A DNA stretch of 64,000 bases from Streptomyces filipinensis (GTDB taxonomy: Bacteria > Actinomycetota > Actinomycetes > Streptomycetales > Streptomycetaceae). A program made the translations under genes and the position numbers. Positions 31,864 to 39,852 of this stretch are shown here, piece by piece. The stretch spans positions 186,001-250,000 of the forward strand of contig NZ_BMTD01000009.1 in NCBI RefSeq assembly GCF_014649495.1, in the 5' to 3' direction. The notes beneath the pieces were generated by a model. That model was not told the origin of the DNA. It made no database searches and was given only the letters and a program-made list of their open reading frames with translations. Within the stretch, counting starts at the first letter, position 1, and each line of letters starts with the position of its first letter.

Positions 31864-33159
31864 TTACTTCTTGGACGGGGACTTGGGCCGCTGCGGGCCA
31901 CCCTTGCGCTGGCCGGACTGGGCCTTGCTGCGGGTGCCGGAGCCGGGCTTCGAGGCCTGCTGGGCAGCGGCAGGCTTGGCGTCCTCGGGCTCGTCGGACT
32001 TCTCCAGCGAGGTGGACGAGGTGGTCCCGCCCGCCTGCTTGGGCCCACCGGACTGACGCTGCGACTTGGACTGGCGCTTGGGCTGCTGGCGCCGCGCCGC
32101 GGCGCCAGCAGCGGTGCCGGCCTCCGAGGTGGTCTCCACACCGTCCGCGGTCTGCGCCTCGGCCTGGGCCACACTCTTCAGCACGCTGCCGTCGGCCTGG
32201 GCGGCGAGACCGGCCTTGTTCAGGGCGTTGATGAACTTGCGCTCGAACTCGTTACGGTCACGGCCCTTGGCGACGATCGCCTTGACGATGGTCTTCTCGC
32301 TCCGCCGGCGGACCTTGCCGTGGTGCGTGACGTGCTTGGTCAGGCGCTCCAGGTAGGCGGCCTGGGCCTTGGAACCCGGAGTCGGGTTGTTGCGGATGAC
32401 GTACATCTGCTGGCCCATGGTCCACACGTTGGTGGTCAGCCAGTAGACGAGGACACCGACCGGGAAGTTGATACCGAAGACGGCGAACATGACCGGGAAG
32501 ACGTACATCAGCATCTTCTGCTGCTGCATGAACGGCGTCTTGACCGTCGTGTCGACGTTCTTCGTCATCAGCTGGCGCTGCGTGTAGAACTGCGAGAACG
32601 ACATCAGGACGATCATGACCGCGGTCACGACCCGGACGTCGGTCAGCGAGGCGCCGAGCGCCGCGACCTTGTCCGAGCTGTCCATGAACTTCGCAGCGAG
32701 CGGGGCGCCAAAGATGTGCGCCTTACGGGCGCTGTCGAGCAGCTGCTCGTTGATGACGCCGATCGTCTTGCCCGTCGCGATGCCGTTGAGCACGTGATAC
32801 AGGGCGAAGAAGAACGGGGACTGCGCCAGGATGGGAAGGCACGAGGAGAGCGGGTTGGTACCCGTCTCCTTGTACAGCTTCATCATCTCTTCGGACTGAC
32901 GCTGCCGGTCGTTCTTGTAGCGCTCCTGGATCTTCTTCATCTCCGGCTGGAGCGTCTGCATCGCGCGTGTCGACTTGATCTGCTTCACGAAGAGCGGGAT
33001 CAGGCAGATGCGGATCAGGATCACCAGAGACACGATGGACAGGCCCCAGGCCCATCCGGTGTTAGGGCCGAAGATCGCGCCGTACACCTTGTGGAACTGG
33101 ACGATGACCCAGGAGACGGGCCAGGTGATGAAACTGAAGAGGCTGGCAATCGTGTCCAC
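31864..33159 (-). CDS. yidC: Membrane protein insertase YidC
   Basis: This 431-residue Oxa1/YidC-family protein inserts and folds membrane proteins. It has five membrane segments, including WAWGLSIVSLVILIRICLIPLFVKQ, which carries the hydrophilic-groove Arg. The cytoplasmic hairpin MQTLQPEMKKIQERYKNDRQRQSEEMMKLYK follows, and SSCLPILAQSPFFFALYHVL and INFPVGVLVYWLTTNVWTMGQQ are conserved. The long C-terminal tail is basic and Gln/Ser/Lys-rich and may touch ribosomes. The start is GTG 33159, three bases after the yidD stop. Confidence 0.96.
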   Translation of the reverse strand: MDTIASLFSFITWPVSWVIVQFHKVYGAIFGPNTGWAWGLSIVSLVILIRICLIPLFVKQIKSTRAMQTLQPEMKKIQERYKNDRQRQSEEMMKLYKETGTNPLSSCLPILAQSPFFFALYHVLNGIATGKTIGVINEQLLDSARKAHIFGAPLAAKFMDSSDKVAALGASLTDVRVVTAVMIVLMSFSQFYTQRQLMTKNVDTTVKTPFMQQQKMLMYVFPVMFAVFGINFPVGVLVYWLTTNVWTMGQQMYVIRNNPTPGSKAQAAYLERLTKHVTHHGKVRRRSEKTIVKAIVAKGRDRNEFERKFINALNKAGLAAQADGSVLKSVAQAEAQTADGVETTSEAGTAAGAAARRQQPKRQSKSQRQSGGPKQAGGTTSSTSLEKSDEPEDAKPAAAQQASKPGSGTRSKAQSGQRKGGPQRPKSPSKK

Positions 33160-33162
33160 TAA

Positions 33163-33537
33163 TCATGCTCCTTGGGCATGGGACGAGGTCTCTGCGGCCG
33201 GGCTCGGAGCAAGCTCGGAAGGAGACTTCTCAAGCTTCACTTCGGTGGCCGGTTCGGCGGCGGAGGGCCCGCCCTTGCGTGCGCGCCAAGCGTTGCGCAG
33301 CATTTCGTGCCACCGCGGACGCTTGCGCGGCGGAACATGGTCCACACCGCCCAGCGACCACGGATTGCACCGGAGGATGCGCCAGGCGGTGAGTGCCGTT
33401 CCCTTGATCGCACCGTGCCGGTCGATGGCCGTGTAGCCATAGTGGGAGCACGACGGGTAGTACTTGCACACCGGCCCCAGCAGTGGACTGATCGTCCACT
33501 GGTACAGCTTGATCAGAGCCAGCAGCGGGTACTTCAT
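33163..33537 (-). CDS. yidD: Membrane protein insertion efficiency factor YidD
   Basis: This 124-residue protein carries the DUF37 core LIKLYQWTISPLLGPVCKYYPSCSHYGYTAIDRHGAIKG and LRCNPWSLGGVDHVP. The CxxxxxC-type pattern in CKYYPSCS is intact. The C-terminal part beyond about residue 85 is a variable disordered tail. It works with YidC at the inner face of the membrane. Its ATG overlaps the rnpA stop by four bases, so translation is coupled. Confidence 0.94.
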   Translation of the reverse strand: MKYPLLALIKLYQWTISPLLGPVCKYYPSCSHYGYTAIDRHGAIKGTALTAWRILRCNPWSLGGVDHVPPRKRPRWHEMLRNAWRARKGGPSAAEPATEVKLEKSPSELAPSPAAETSSHAQGA

Positions 33538-33905
33538 CGCGCGCCCCTTCCCAGCAGCCGCTGAAGGGCGGCATCCAGGTCTCGGGCCAGCTGTGCGTGG
33601 TCTGCGTCGCCCGATCCCGGCAGCGCTCGTACGACTACCAGGCTACCGGGGGGAAACAGGGCGACTCGGTCACGCATCAGATGGCGCAGTCTGCGCTTCA
33701 CTTTGTTGCGCACGACCGCGCCACCCACGGCCTTGCTCACGACGAAACCCGCACGCGTCGGGGGAGCGCTCTCCCCAGGCGCGTGCGGGTCCGTGGCACC
33801 GCTACGAAGGTGGACGACGAGGCTCGGGCGTCCTGCCCGGCGTCCTCGTCGGACCGCGGTCGCGAAGTCCTCGCGCCGCCTCAGCCGGTTGTCGGTAGGC
33901 AGCAC
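33534..33905 (-). CDS. rnpA: Ribonuclease P protein component
   Basis: This 123-residue basic protein partners the RNase P RNA in trimming tRNA 5' ends. It begins LPTDNRLRRREDFATAVRRGRRAGRPSLVVH. The signature RNxxKRRLR is seen in GGAVVRNKVKRRLRHLMRD. The start is GTG 33905 and no strong ribosome site is seen. It lies between rpmH and yidD, the universal order. Confidence 0.95.
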   Translation of the reverse strand: MLPTDNRLRRREDFATAVRRGRRAGRPSLVVHLRSGATDPHAPGESAPPTRAGFVVSKAVGGAVVRNKVKRRLRHLMRDRVALFPPGSLVVVRALPGSGDADHAQLARDLDAALQRLLGRGAR

Positions 33906-33926
33906 GATGTCATGACCTGATCGGGA

Positions 33927-34064
33927 TCAGGCGGACAGGCGGGCGCGACCCTTGCTACGGCGGGACGCGAGAATCGCGCGGCCGGCACGGGTGCGCATAC
34001 GCAGCCGGAAGCCGTGGGTCTTCGCGCGACGACGGTTGTTCGGCTGGAAGGTGCGCTTGCTCAC
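33927..34064 (-). CDS. rpmH: 50S ribosomal protein L34
   Basis: This is the 45-residue L34, beginning at GTG 34064 and reading MSKRTFQPNNRRRAK, then THGFRLRMRTRAGRAILASR and a basic end. It is the first gene of the rpmH-rnpA-yidD-yidC-jag operon and is divergent from dnaA, the classic bacterial origin layout. Length and sequence are normal for the family. Confidence 0.97.
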   Translation of the reverse strand: MSKRTFQPNNRRRAKTHGFRLRMRTRAGRAILASRRSKGRARLSA

Positions 34065-34459
34065 TCGGGGGCTCCAGAAAGAATCGGTAGTGGCGGGGTG
34101 CCGTCTTGGCTGTCACCGTGCGCCCACGAGTAGCTCGCTTCACGCCCGAGTGCACCGCTTCCCGATCACCTGACGTGACCTGTGCCCATCGGAGGCAGGC
34201 GGCAGCAGCCATCGACAACTCGACCTGGTTACGGTACGCGGGGCTACGCCATCCGGTCAAACCGAGGGTCACGGAGAGACACTATCCACAGGCTGGGGAC
34301 AACAACTTGAACCGCACCCGCCGCGCTGACTACCGTGGCTGGACTCCGATTCGTTCTTTTGTCCCCCGCCCCGGCGGGTTTGACCCACCGACCACCCGAT
34401 CTACCCCCCGACCCGTCCCGCGATCACACGTTCGTGGGACCTGTGAGAGAGCGTGCCCT
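34065..34459. promoter_or_regulatory. Divergent rpmH/dnaA intergenic region
   Basis: This 395-bp gap holds the dnaA promoter (34307-34336) with a DnaA-box pair (34282-34302). It must also hold rpmH promoter(s) on the minus strand, for which I see no convincing hexamers. Confidence 0.6.
34282..34336 (+). promoter_or_regulatory. dnaA promoter with paired DnaA boxes (autoregulation)
   Basis: TTGAAC (34307-34312) and TACCGT (34331-34336) are 18 bp apart. Immediately upstream are CTATCCACA (34282-34290) on the plus strand and TGGGGACAA (34294-34302), which reads TTGTCCCCA on the minus strand. They are separated by 3 bp. Two close DnaA boxes in the dnaA promoter are known in Streptomyces and allow DnaA to repress its own gene. 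Confidence 0.75.
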
Positions 34460-36409
34460 GTGGCTGACGTACCTGCCGATCTTGCCGCAGTGTGGCCACG
34501 CGTACTGGAGCAGCTCCTCGGCGAAGGCCGCGGGCAGGGTGTCGAGGTAAAGGATGAGCACTGGATCCGGCGCTGCCAGCCGCTCGCGCTGGTCGCGGAC
34601 ACCGCTCTGCTCGCCGTACCGAACGAATTCGCGAAGGGCGTACTGGAGGGCCGGCTCGCGCCGATCGTCAGCGAGACGCTGAGCCGCGAGTGCGGCCGCC
34701 CCATCCGCATCGCGATCACCGTGGACGACTCCGCGGGCGAGCCGCCCGCTCCCGCCGCACCGGTGCAGCAGACGCCGCCCAAGCCGCGCTACGAGGAGCC
34801 GGAACTGCCGTCCGCGCCGTACGAGGGCTACGGCCGCCACCGCGCCTCCGAGCAGCCGCCGGCCGAGCAGCAGTCCCGCGCCGACCAGCCCCCCGTCGTG
34901 CGCCCGGCGTATCCCTCCGAGTACCAGCGCCGCGAACCCGGCGCCTGGCCGCGCCCCCCGCAGGACGAGTACAGCTGGCAGCAGCCCCGGCTCGGTTTCC
35001 CCGAGCGCGACCCGTACGCCTCGCCGTCGTCCCAGGACCCCTACGGCTCCGGCCCGGACACCTACGGCCCGCCGTCTTCGGACTACCGCTCGCCGGGCAG
35101 GGACCGGCCGTCGTACGAGCAGCAGCGTGGCGAGTACGACAGCCCGCGCGCGGACTACGACACGGGGCGCCCTGACTACGACTCCGCACGCCCCGAGTAC
35201 GAGCCGTCGCGCACCGAGTACGACCAGCGCGACCCCGTCCGCCGTGAGCTGCCCGAGCAGCCGCCGGCCGGCGGCCCGGCACACCGCGGCGGCACCGGCC
35301 GGCCGGACCTGCCCGCGACCGGTGCCCCCGGTCCGCTGGCCGCACAGCCGGCACCGGCGAGCGGTCCCGGCGAGCCGACCGCGCGGCTGAACCCGAAGTA
35401 CCTCTTCGACACGTTCGTCATCGGCGCCTCCAACCGGTTCGCGCACGCCGCCGCGGTCGCCGTCGCCGAGGCTCCGGCGAAGGCCTACAACCCCCTGTTC
35501 ATCTACGGGGAGTCGGGACTCGGCAAGACGCACCTGCTGCACGCGATCGGGCACTACGCGCGCAGCCTCTACCCGGGCACGCGCGTGCGCTACGTCAGCT
35601 CGGAGGAGTTCACCAACGAGTTCATCAACTCCATCCGCGACGGCAAGGGCGACAGCTTCCGCAAGCGCTACCGCGAGATGGACATCCTGCTCGTCGACGA
35701 CATCCAGTTCCTCGCGGACAAGGAGTCGACGCAGGAGGAGTTCTTCCACACCTTCAACACGCTCCACAACGCCAACAAGCAGATCGTGCTCTCCTCCGAC
35801 CGGCCGCCCAAGCAGCTGGTCACGCTGGAGGACCGGCTGCGGAACCGTTTCGAGTGGGGTCTGATCACCGACGTCCAGCCGCCCGAGCTGGAGACGCGCA
35901 TCGCGATTCTGCGCAAGAAGGCGGTGCAGGAGCAGCTGAACGCCCCGCCGGAGGTGCTGGAGTTCATCGCGTCCCGGATCTCGCGGAACATCCGTGAGCT
36001 GGAGGGCGCGCTGATCCGGGTGACGGCGTTCGCCTCGCTCAACCGGCAGCCGGTCGACCTCGGCCTGACCGAGATCGTCCTGAAGGACCTGATCCCCGGC
36101 GGCGAGGACAGCGCTCCCGAGATCACGGCCACGGCGATCATGGGAGCGACCGCGGACTACTTCGGGCTGACCGTGGAGGACCTGTGCGGCACCTCGCGCG
36201 GGCGGGCGCTGGTCACGGCCCGGCAGATCGCGATGTACCTGTGCCGTGAGCTGACGGATCTGTCGCTGCCGAAGATCGGGGCGCAGTTCGGTGGGCGGGA
36301 CCACACGACCGTGATGCACGCCGACCGCAAGATCCGGGCGCTGATGGCGGAGCGGCGGTCGATCTACAACCAGGTGACCGAGCTGACCAACCGGATCAAG
36401 AACGGCTGA
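34460..36409 (+). CDS. dnaA: Chromosomal replication initiator DnaA
   Basis: This predicted 649-residue DnaA is long, as in Streptomyces. Domain I (about 1-90) starts MADVPADLAAVWPRVLEQLL. Domain II (about 95-310) is disordered, rich in Pro, Tyr, Asp and Arg, and includes five tandem seven-residue units (residues 225-259). Domain III is AAA+ with Walker A GESGLGKT at 350-357 and Walker B LLVDDIQFLAD. Domain IV carries the DnaA-box-binding helix-turn-helix and the signature GGRDHTTVMHADRKI. GTG 34460 is chosen from the family start; the upstream open frame runs through the promoter. oriC lies directly downstream. Confidence 0.98.
   Translation: MADVPADLAAVWPRVLEQLLGEGRGQGVEVKDEHWIRRCQPLALVADTALLAVPNEFAKGVLEGRLAPIVSETLSRECGRPIRIAITVDDSAGEPPAPAAPVQQTPPKPRYEEPELPSAPYEGYGRHRASEQPPAEQQSRADQPPVVRPAYPSEYQRREPGAWPRPPQDEYSWQQPRLGFPERDPYASPSSQDPYGSGPDTYGPPSSDYRSPGRDRPSYEQQRGEYDSPRADYDTGRPDYDSARPEYEPSRTEYDQRDPVRRELPEQPPAGGPAHRGGTGRPDLPATGAPGPLAAQPAPASGPGEPTARLNPKYLFDTFVIGASNRFAHAAAVAVAEAPAKAYNPLFIYGESGLGKTHLLHAIGHYARSLYPGTRVRYVSSEEFTNEFINSIRDGKGDSFRKRYREMDILLVDDIQFLADKESTQEEFFHTFNTLHNANKQIVLSSDRPPKQLVTLEDRLRNRFEWGLITDVQPPELETRIAILRKKAVQEQLNAPPEVLEFIASRISRNIRELEGALIRVTAFASLNRQPVDLGLTEIVLKDLIPGGEDSAPEITATAIMGATADYFGLTVEDLCGTSRGRALVTARQIAMYLCRELTDLSLPKIGAQFGGRDHTTVMHADRKIRALMAERRSIYNQVTELTNRIKNG
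35132..35236 (+). repeat. Five 21-bp units coding heptads in DnaA domain II
   Basis: The units encode EYDSPRA, DYDTGRP, DYDSARP, EYEPSRT and EYDQRDP, an acidic-Tyr-acidic-x-x-Arg-x pattern repeated in register. Confidence 0.8.
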
Positions 36410-36438
36410 CGTACGGCTGACGCCGGTCCTGCGCCGGC

Positions 36439-36482
36439 GCCGAGGGCGCCCTGGGAAAACGCATCCCGGGGCGCCCTTCGGC
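36439..36482 (+). terminator. Hairpin terminator after dnaA
   Basis: GCCGAGGGCGCCC and GGGCGCCCTTCGGC arms, extended by TGGG/CCCG with small mismatches, enclose AAAACGCAT. It lies 30 bp after the dnaA stop. Confidence 0.65.
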
Positions 36483-36546
36483 ATGACCGCCGTGGCTTGG
36501 TGAGCCCCCGCGGGTACGACCGCCGCTGCCGTGCGGACGTCGCCCA

Positions 36547-36611
36547 GCGCCCTCGGTTTCGCCCCAGCACCCTCGGCCGAGTGCCCTCGGATTCGCCCTA
36601 GCACCCTCGCC
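36547..36611. repeat. 34-bp tandem repeat on the dnaA side of oriC
   Basis: Two copies (36547-36577 and 36581-36611) share GCCCTCGG-TTCGCCC-AGCACCCTCG-C with about four differences. They are followed by further shorter CGCCTCAGCGCC echoes up to about 36640. They are non-coding. Confidence 0.6.
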
Positions 36612-36739
36612 TCAGCGCCCCAGGCCTCGCCTCAGCGCCTCGCCGCACCGCCCTCCGCACCGTGAGCGAGGGGCTCGCGGGCGGTGAGGGCGTTCCTCGT
36701 CCGCCACCGGTTGTTCGATTTTCTGCCGGGTTACGGCCA

Positions 36740-37312
36740 CTCTCCACAGATTCGGTGACTTTCTTCCGTCCACACGTTGGGGACTGCGAAGTTGTCCCGA
36801 ACCGCATCCACAGGGAGCCTGTTCATCCAGCGTTCGCCCAGCTCAGCACCCTGTGGAATCGTGGATGAACGATCTCCACAGACTGTGGACAAGGAAAAGA
36901 TCCACAGGCTGTGCACGAAGTTGTCCACCGACGACCCACAGGCTCGCGCCGGTTGTCCCCAGCGATCCCCAGCTTCTCCACATGGCTGTCCACTGTTCGG
37001 CAACGCGACGCACCCGCTCACCGCGTCGAGTGAAAGCCGTCACACGAAGGTGCCGGATTGGGGTGTGGGAAACGTGGGTAAACCTGGGGACGCAGCTGGG
37101 GAGAACTGCCCTCAGGCTGTGGGCGGTGTGTGCAGAACTTTCTGTTCTCCACAGACGCCCCCGGTTGTCCACCGCCTCCACCCACAGGCCCGGTGGACAA
37201 AATTCCTGCCCTGAGCTGGGCAAACGTGGTTATCCACGGTATCCACAGGCCCTACTACTACTCCCAACTAGAGAGAGCTCGGGAATCGTTTGGAAGCGGG
37301 GCCTGTGCACAA
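36740..37312. other. oriC: Chromosomal replication origin oriC
   Basis: This non-coding region between dnaA and dnaN is packed with DnaA boxes related to TTGTCCACA. TGTGGACAA at 36884-36892 is a perfect box on the minus strand. One-mismatch boxes include TTGTCCACC (36921, 37165), TTGTCCCCA (36953), TTCTCCACA (36974, 37145), GGTGGACAA (37192), and TGTGCACAA (37304). TTATCCACG (37230) and GTATCCACA (37239) each differ from TTATCCACA by one base. Weaker copies lie at 36740, 36766, 36804, 36852, 36872, 36898, 36932, 36986, 37064, 37097 and 37178. I count about 20 in both orientations, in line with the 19 reported for S. coelicolor/lividans oriC. A stretch of about 65 bp poor in boxes near 36997-37060 splits the array in two. 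Confidence 0.95.
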
Positions 37313-37472
37313 CTCGCTGTCTCGCGCCCGGCTGCCCCTCGGAGCGACTTGACCCCGACAGGCACCTACTGTCAGTGCGGTGCGTCAGACTGGTCCCCGG
37401 TGTCCTGCCCTCCGCAGTGGGCGGTGACACCGAGTCGGAGGACTCAGTAGCAACAGCAGGAGGCGGCTTACG
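37313..37472 (+). promoter_or_regulatory. dnaN upstream region
   Basis: This is the last part of the dnaA-dnaN gap, after the final DnaA box. TTGACC (37349-37354) could be a -35, with TGTCAG (37370-37375) at 15 bp as a poor -10. AGGAGGCGG precedes the GTG start at 37473. Confidence 0.4.
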
Positions 37473-38603
37473 GTGAAGATCCGGGTGGAACGCGACGTAC
37501 TCGCGGAGGCAGTGGCGTGGGCGGCACGCAGCCTCCCGGCCCGTCCGCCGGCGCCTGTCCTCGCCGGCCTCCTCCTCAAGGCCGAGGACGGCCAGCTGAG
37601 CCTGTCGAGCTTCGACTACGAGGTCTCCGCACGCGTCTCCGTGGACGCCGAGGTCGAGGAGGACGGCACCGTCCTCGTCTCCGGCCGGCTGCTCGCCGAC
37701 ATCTCCCGCGCGCTCCCCAACCGGCCGGTGGAGATTTCCACAGACGGTGTACGGGCGACCGTGGTCTGTGGATCCTCCCGGTTCACCCTGCACACCCTGC
37801 CTGTGGAGGAGTACCCGGCGCTGCCGCAGATGCCGAACGCCACCGGCACCGTCCCCGGCGAGGTCTTCGCGGCCGCCGTCTCCCAGGTGGCCATCGCCGC
37901 CGGCCGTGACGACACGCTCCCCGTCCTCACCGGCGTGCGCATCGAGATCGAGGGCGACACGGTCACCCTGGCCTCGACCGACCGCTACCGCTTCGCCGTC
38001 CGCGAGTTCCTGTGGAAGCCGGAGAACCCGGACGCCTCCGCGGTCGCCCTGGTCCCGGCCAAGACGCTGCTGGACACCGCCAAGTCGCTCGGCGCCGGTG
38101 ACAGCGTGACGCTGGCGCTGTCCGGGTCGGGTGCGGGCGAGGGGCTGATCGGTTTCGAGGGCGCGGGGCGCCGTACGACCACCCGGCTGCTCGAGGGCGA
38201 CCTGCCGAAGTACCGCACGCTGTTCCCGACCGAGTTCAACTCCGTCGCCGTGATCGAGACCGCGCCCTTCGTGGAGGCCGTCAAGCGTGTGGCGCTGGTG
38301 GCCGAGCGGAACACCCCGGTGCGGCTGAGCTTCGAGCAGGGCGTGCTGATCCTGGAGGCCGGCTCCAGCGACGACGCACAGGCTGTGGAAAGGGTCGACG
38401 CCCAGCTGGAGGGCGACGACATCTCGATCGCCTTCAACCCGACGTTCCTGCTGGACGGCCTGAGCGCGATCGACTCGCCGGTGGCCCAGCTGTCGTTCAC
38501 GACGTCCACGAAGCCGGCGCTGCTCAGCGGGAAGCCGGCGGTGGACGCCGAGGCCGACGACGCGTACAAGTACCTGATCATGCCGGTGCGGCTCAGCGGC
38601 TGA
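37473..38603 (+). CDS. dnaN: DNA polymerase III beta sliding clamp
   Basis: This 376-residue clamp holds the polymerase on DNA as a dimeric ring. Its three similar domains are visible: MKIRVERDVLAEAVAWAARSLP, then VAISQVAIAAGRDDTLPVLTGVRIE-like domain 2, and domain 3 ending in the hydrophobic binding pocket region YKYLIMPVRLSG. GTG 37473 has an AGGAGG ribosome site. It follows oriC in the universal order and is transcribed away from it. Confidence 0.98.
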   Translation: MKIRVERDVLAEAVAWAARSLPARPPAPVLAGLLLKAEDGQLSLSSFDYEVSARVSVDAEVEEDGTVLVSGRLLADISRALPNRPVEISTDGVRATVVCGSSRFTLHTLPVEEYPALPQMPNATGTVPGEVFAAAVSQVAIAAGRDDTLPVLTGVRIEIEGDTVTLASTDRYRFAVREFLWKPENPDASAVALVPAKTLLDTAKSLGAGDSVTLALSGSGAGEGLIGFEGAGRRTTTRLLEGDLPKYRTLFPTEFNSVAVIETAPFVEAVKRVALVAERNTPVRLSFEQGVLILEAGSSDDAQAVERVDAQLEGDDISIAFNPTFLLDGLSAIDSPVAQLSFTTSTKPALLSGKPAVDAEADDAYKYLIMPVRLSG

Positions 38604-38869
38604 TTGTTTTCCACAGCTGTGCACGGTGCCGGGCGCCTCATGTGGATGCCCGGCGCTGTCCGGCACCCGTGTCGGCACCCGTGTCGGGCGCGGGCCGGGG
38701 CGCTTGCCGCACGACTGTCCGCAGCCGCGTCAGCGTATCGAGAAGCCGCAGGTCAGAGGCCTAACGCATGAGCGCGTAGGCCCACAGCTGTGCAGGCGAG
38801 GGCGGGTTTAGGCTCGCCTTCGGCACCTCGTGCCTCTCCCGCCACACAGCGACCTAAGGAACACAACTG
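38604..38869. promoter_or_regulatory. Intergenic region, dnaN / gnd
   Basis: This 266-bp gap contains two copies of CCACAGCTGTGCA (38611-38623 and 38782-38794). The first is preceded by TTTT, giving TTTTCCACA, a DnaA-box-like 9-mer. A short direct repeat GTGTCGG(C/G) lies between them. Confidence 0.45.
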
Positions 38870-39751
38870 ATGGAGCTCGGTCTCGTCGGCCTCGGCAAGA
38901 TGGGCGGCAACATGCGCGAGCGGATCCGCCGCGCGGGCCACACCGTCCTCGGATACGACCGCAACGCGGACCTCGCGGATGTCCACAGCCTGGAAGAACT
39001 TGTGGGCAAGCTCAGCGGTCCGCGCGTGGTCTGGGTGATGGTCCCGGCCGGCGAGCCCACCCAGTCGACCATCGACCAGCTCGCCGAGCTGCTGGAGCCC
39101 GGCGACGTGGTCGTGGACGGCGGCAACTCCCGCTGGACGGACGACGAGAGGCACGCCGAGGAGCTGGCGGCCAGGGGCATAGGCTTCGTCGACTGCGGTG
39201 TCTCCGGCGGCGTCTGGGGCCTGGAGAACGGGTACGCGCTGATGTACGGCGGCGACGCCGAGAACGTCGCCAAGGTGCAGCCGGTCTTCGACGCGCTGAA
39301 GCCGGAGGGCGACTTCGGCGCGGTGCACGCCGGCAAGGTCGGTGCGGGCCACTTCGCGAAGATGGTCCACAACGGCATCGAGTACGCGATGATGCAGGCC
39401 TACGCCGAGGGCTGGGAGCTGCTGGAGAAGGTCGACTCCGTGGAGAACGTCCGCGAGGTCTTCCGGTCCTGGCAGGAGGGCACGGTCATCCGCTCCTGGC
39501 TGCTCGACCTCGCGGTCAACGCGCTGGACGACGACGAGCACCTGGAGGGCCTGCGCGGTTATGCACAGGACTCCGGTGAGGGACGCTGGACTGTGGAGGC
39601 CGCGATCGACAACGCGGTACCGCTGCCGGCGATCACCGCGTCGCTGTTCGCGCGGTTCGCCTCCCGGCAGGAGGACTCGCCGCAGATGAAGATGATCGCC
39701 GCGCTGCGCAACCAGTTCGGCGGCCACGCCGTGGAGAAGAAGCAGCCGTAG
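38870..39751 (+). CDS. gnd: 6-phosphogluconate dehydrogenase, short NAD-type
   Basis: This 293-residue decarboxylating dehydrogenase belongs to the short (about 300 aa) class rather than the 470-residue class. The Rossmann motif MELGLVGLGKMGGNMRERIRRAGHTVLGYDRN has an acidic residue after the second strand, suggesting NAD. PGDVVVDGGNSRWTDDERHAEEL, FVDCGVSGGVWGLENGYALMYGG and the catalytic GKVGAGHFAKMVHNGIEYAMMQAYAEG are conserved. It makes ribulose 5-phosphate for nucleotide synthesis. It lies between dnaN and recF, a usual Streptomyces order. Confidence 0.96.
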   Translation: MELGLVGLGKMGGNMRERIRRAGHTVLGYDRNADLADVHSLEELVGKLSGPRVVWVMVPAGEPTQSTIDQLAELLEPGDVVVDGGNSRWTDDERHAEELAARGIGFVDCGVSGGVWGLENGYALMYGGDAENVAKVQPVFDALKPEGDFGAVHAGKVGAGHFAKMVHNGIEYAMMQAYAEGWELLEKVDSVENVREVFRSWQEGTVIRSWLLDLAVNALDDDEHLEGLRGYAQDSGEGRWTVEAAIDNAVPLPAITASLFARFASRQEDSPQMKMIAALRNQFGGHAVEKKQP

Positions 39752-39852
39752 CGAAGACGTAGTCCACACCTCCGCGGGGGACCGGCCCGTCCACAGGCCG
39801 CCCCCGTGGTCCACAGCCCATCAGCACTCTGGGGAAGGCCGGCGAAACGACC
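39752..39852 (+). promoter_or_regulatory. recF upstream region with DnaA-box-like motifs
   Basis: TAGTCCACA (39760-39768), CCGTCCACA (39787-39795) and TGGTCCACA (39807-39815) each keep the TCCACA core but differ from the DnaA box at one or two positions. Confidence 0.45.

Noticed and set aside
37281..37312. GGGAAT at 37281 as a sigma-R promoter for dnaN
   Set aside because: No GTT follows at 18-19 bp; the match is half-site only.
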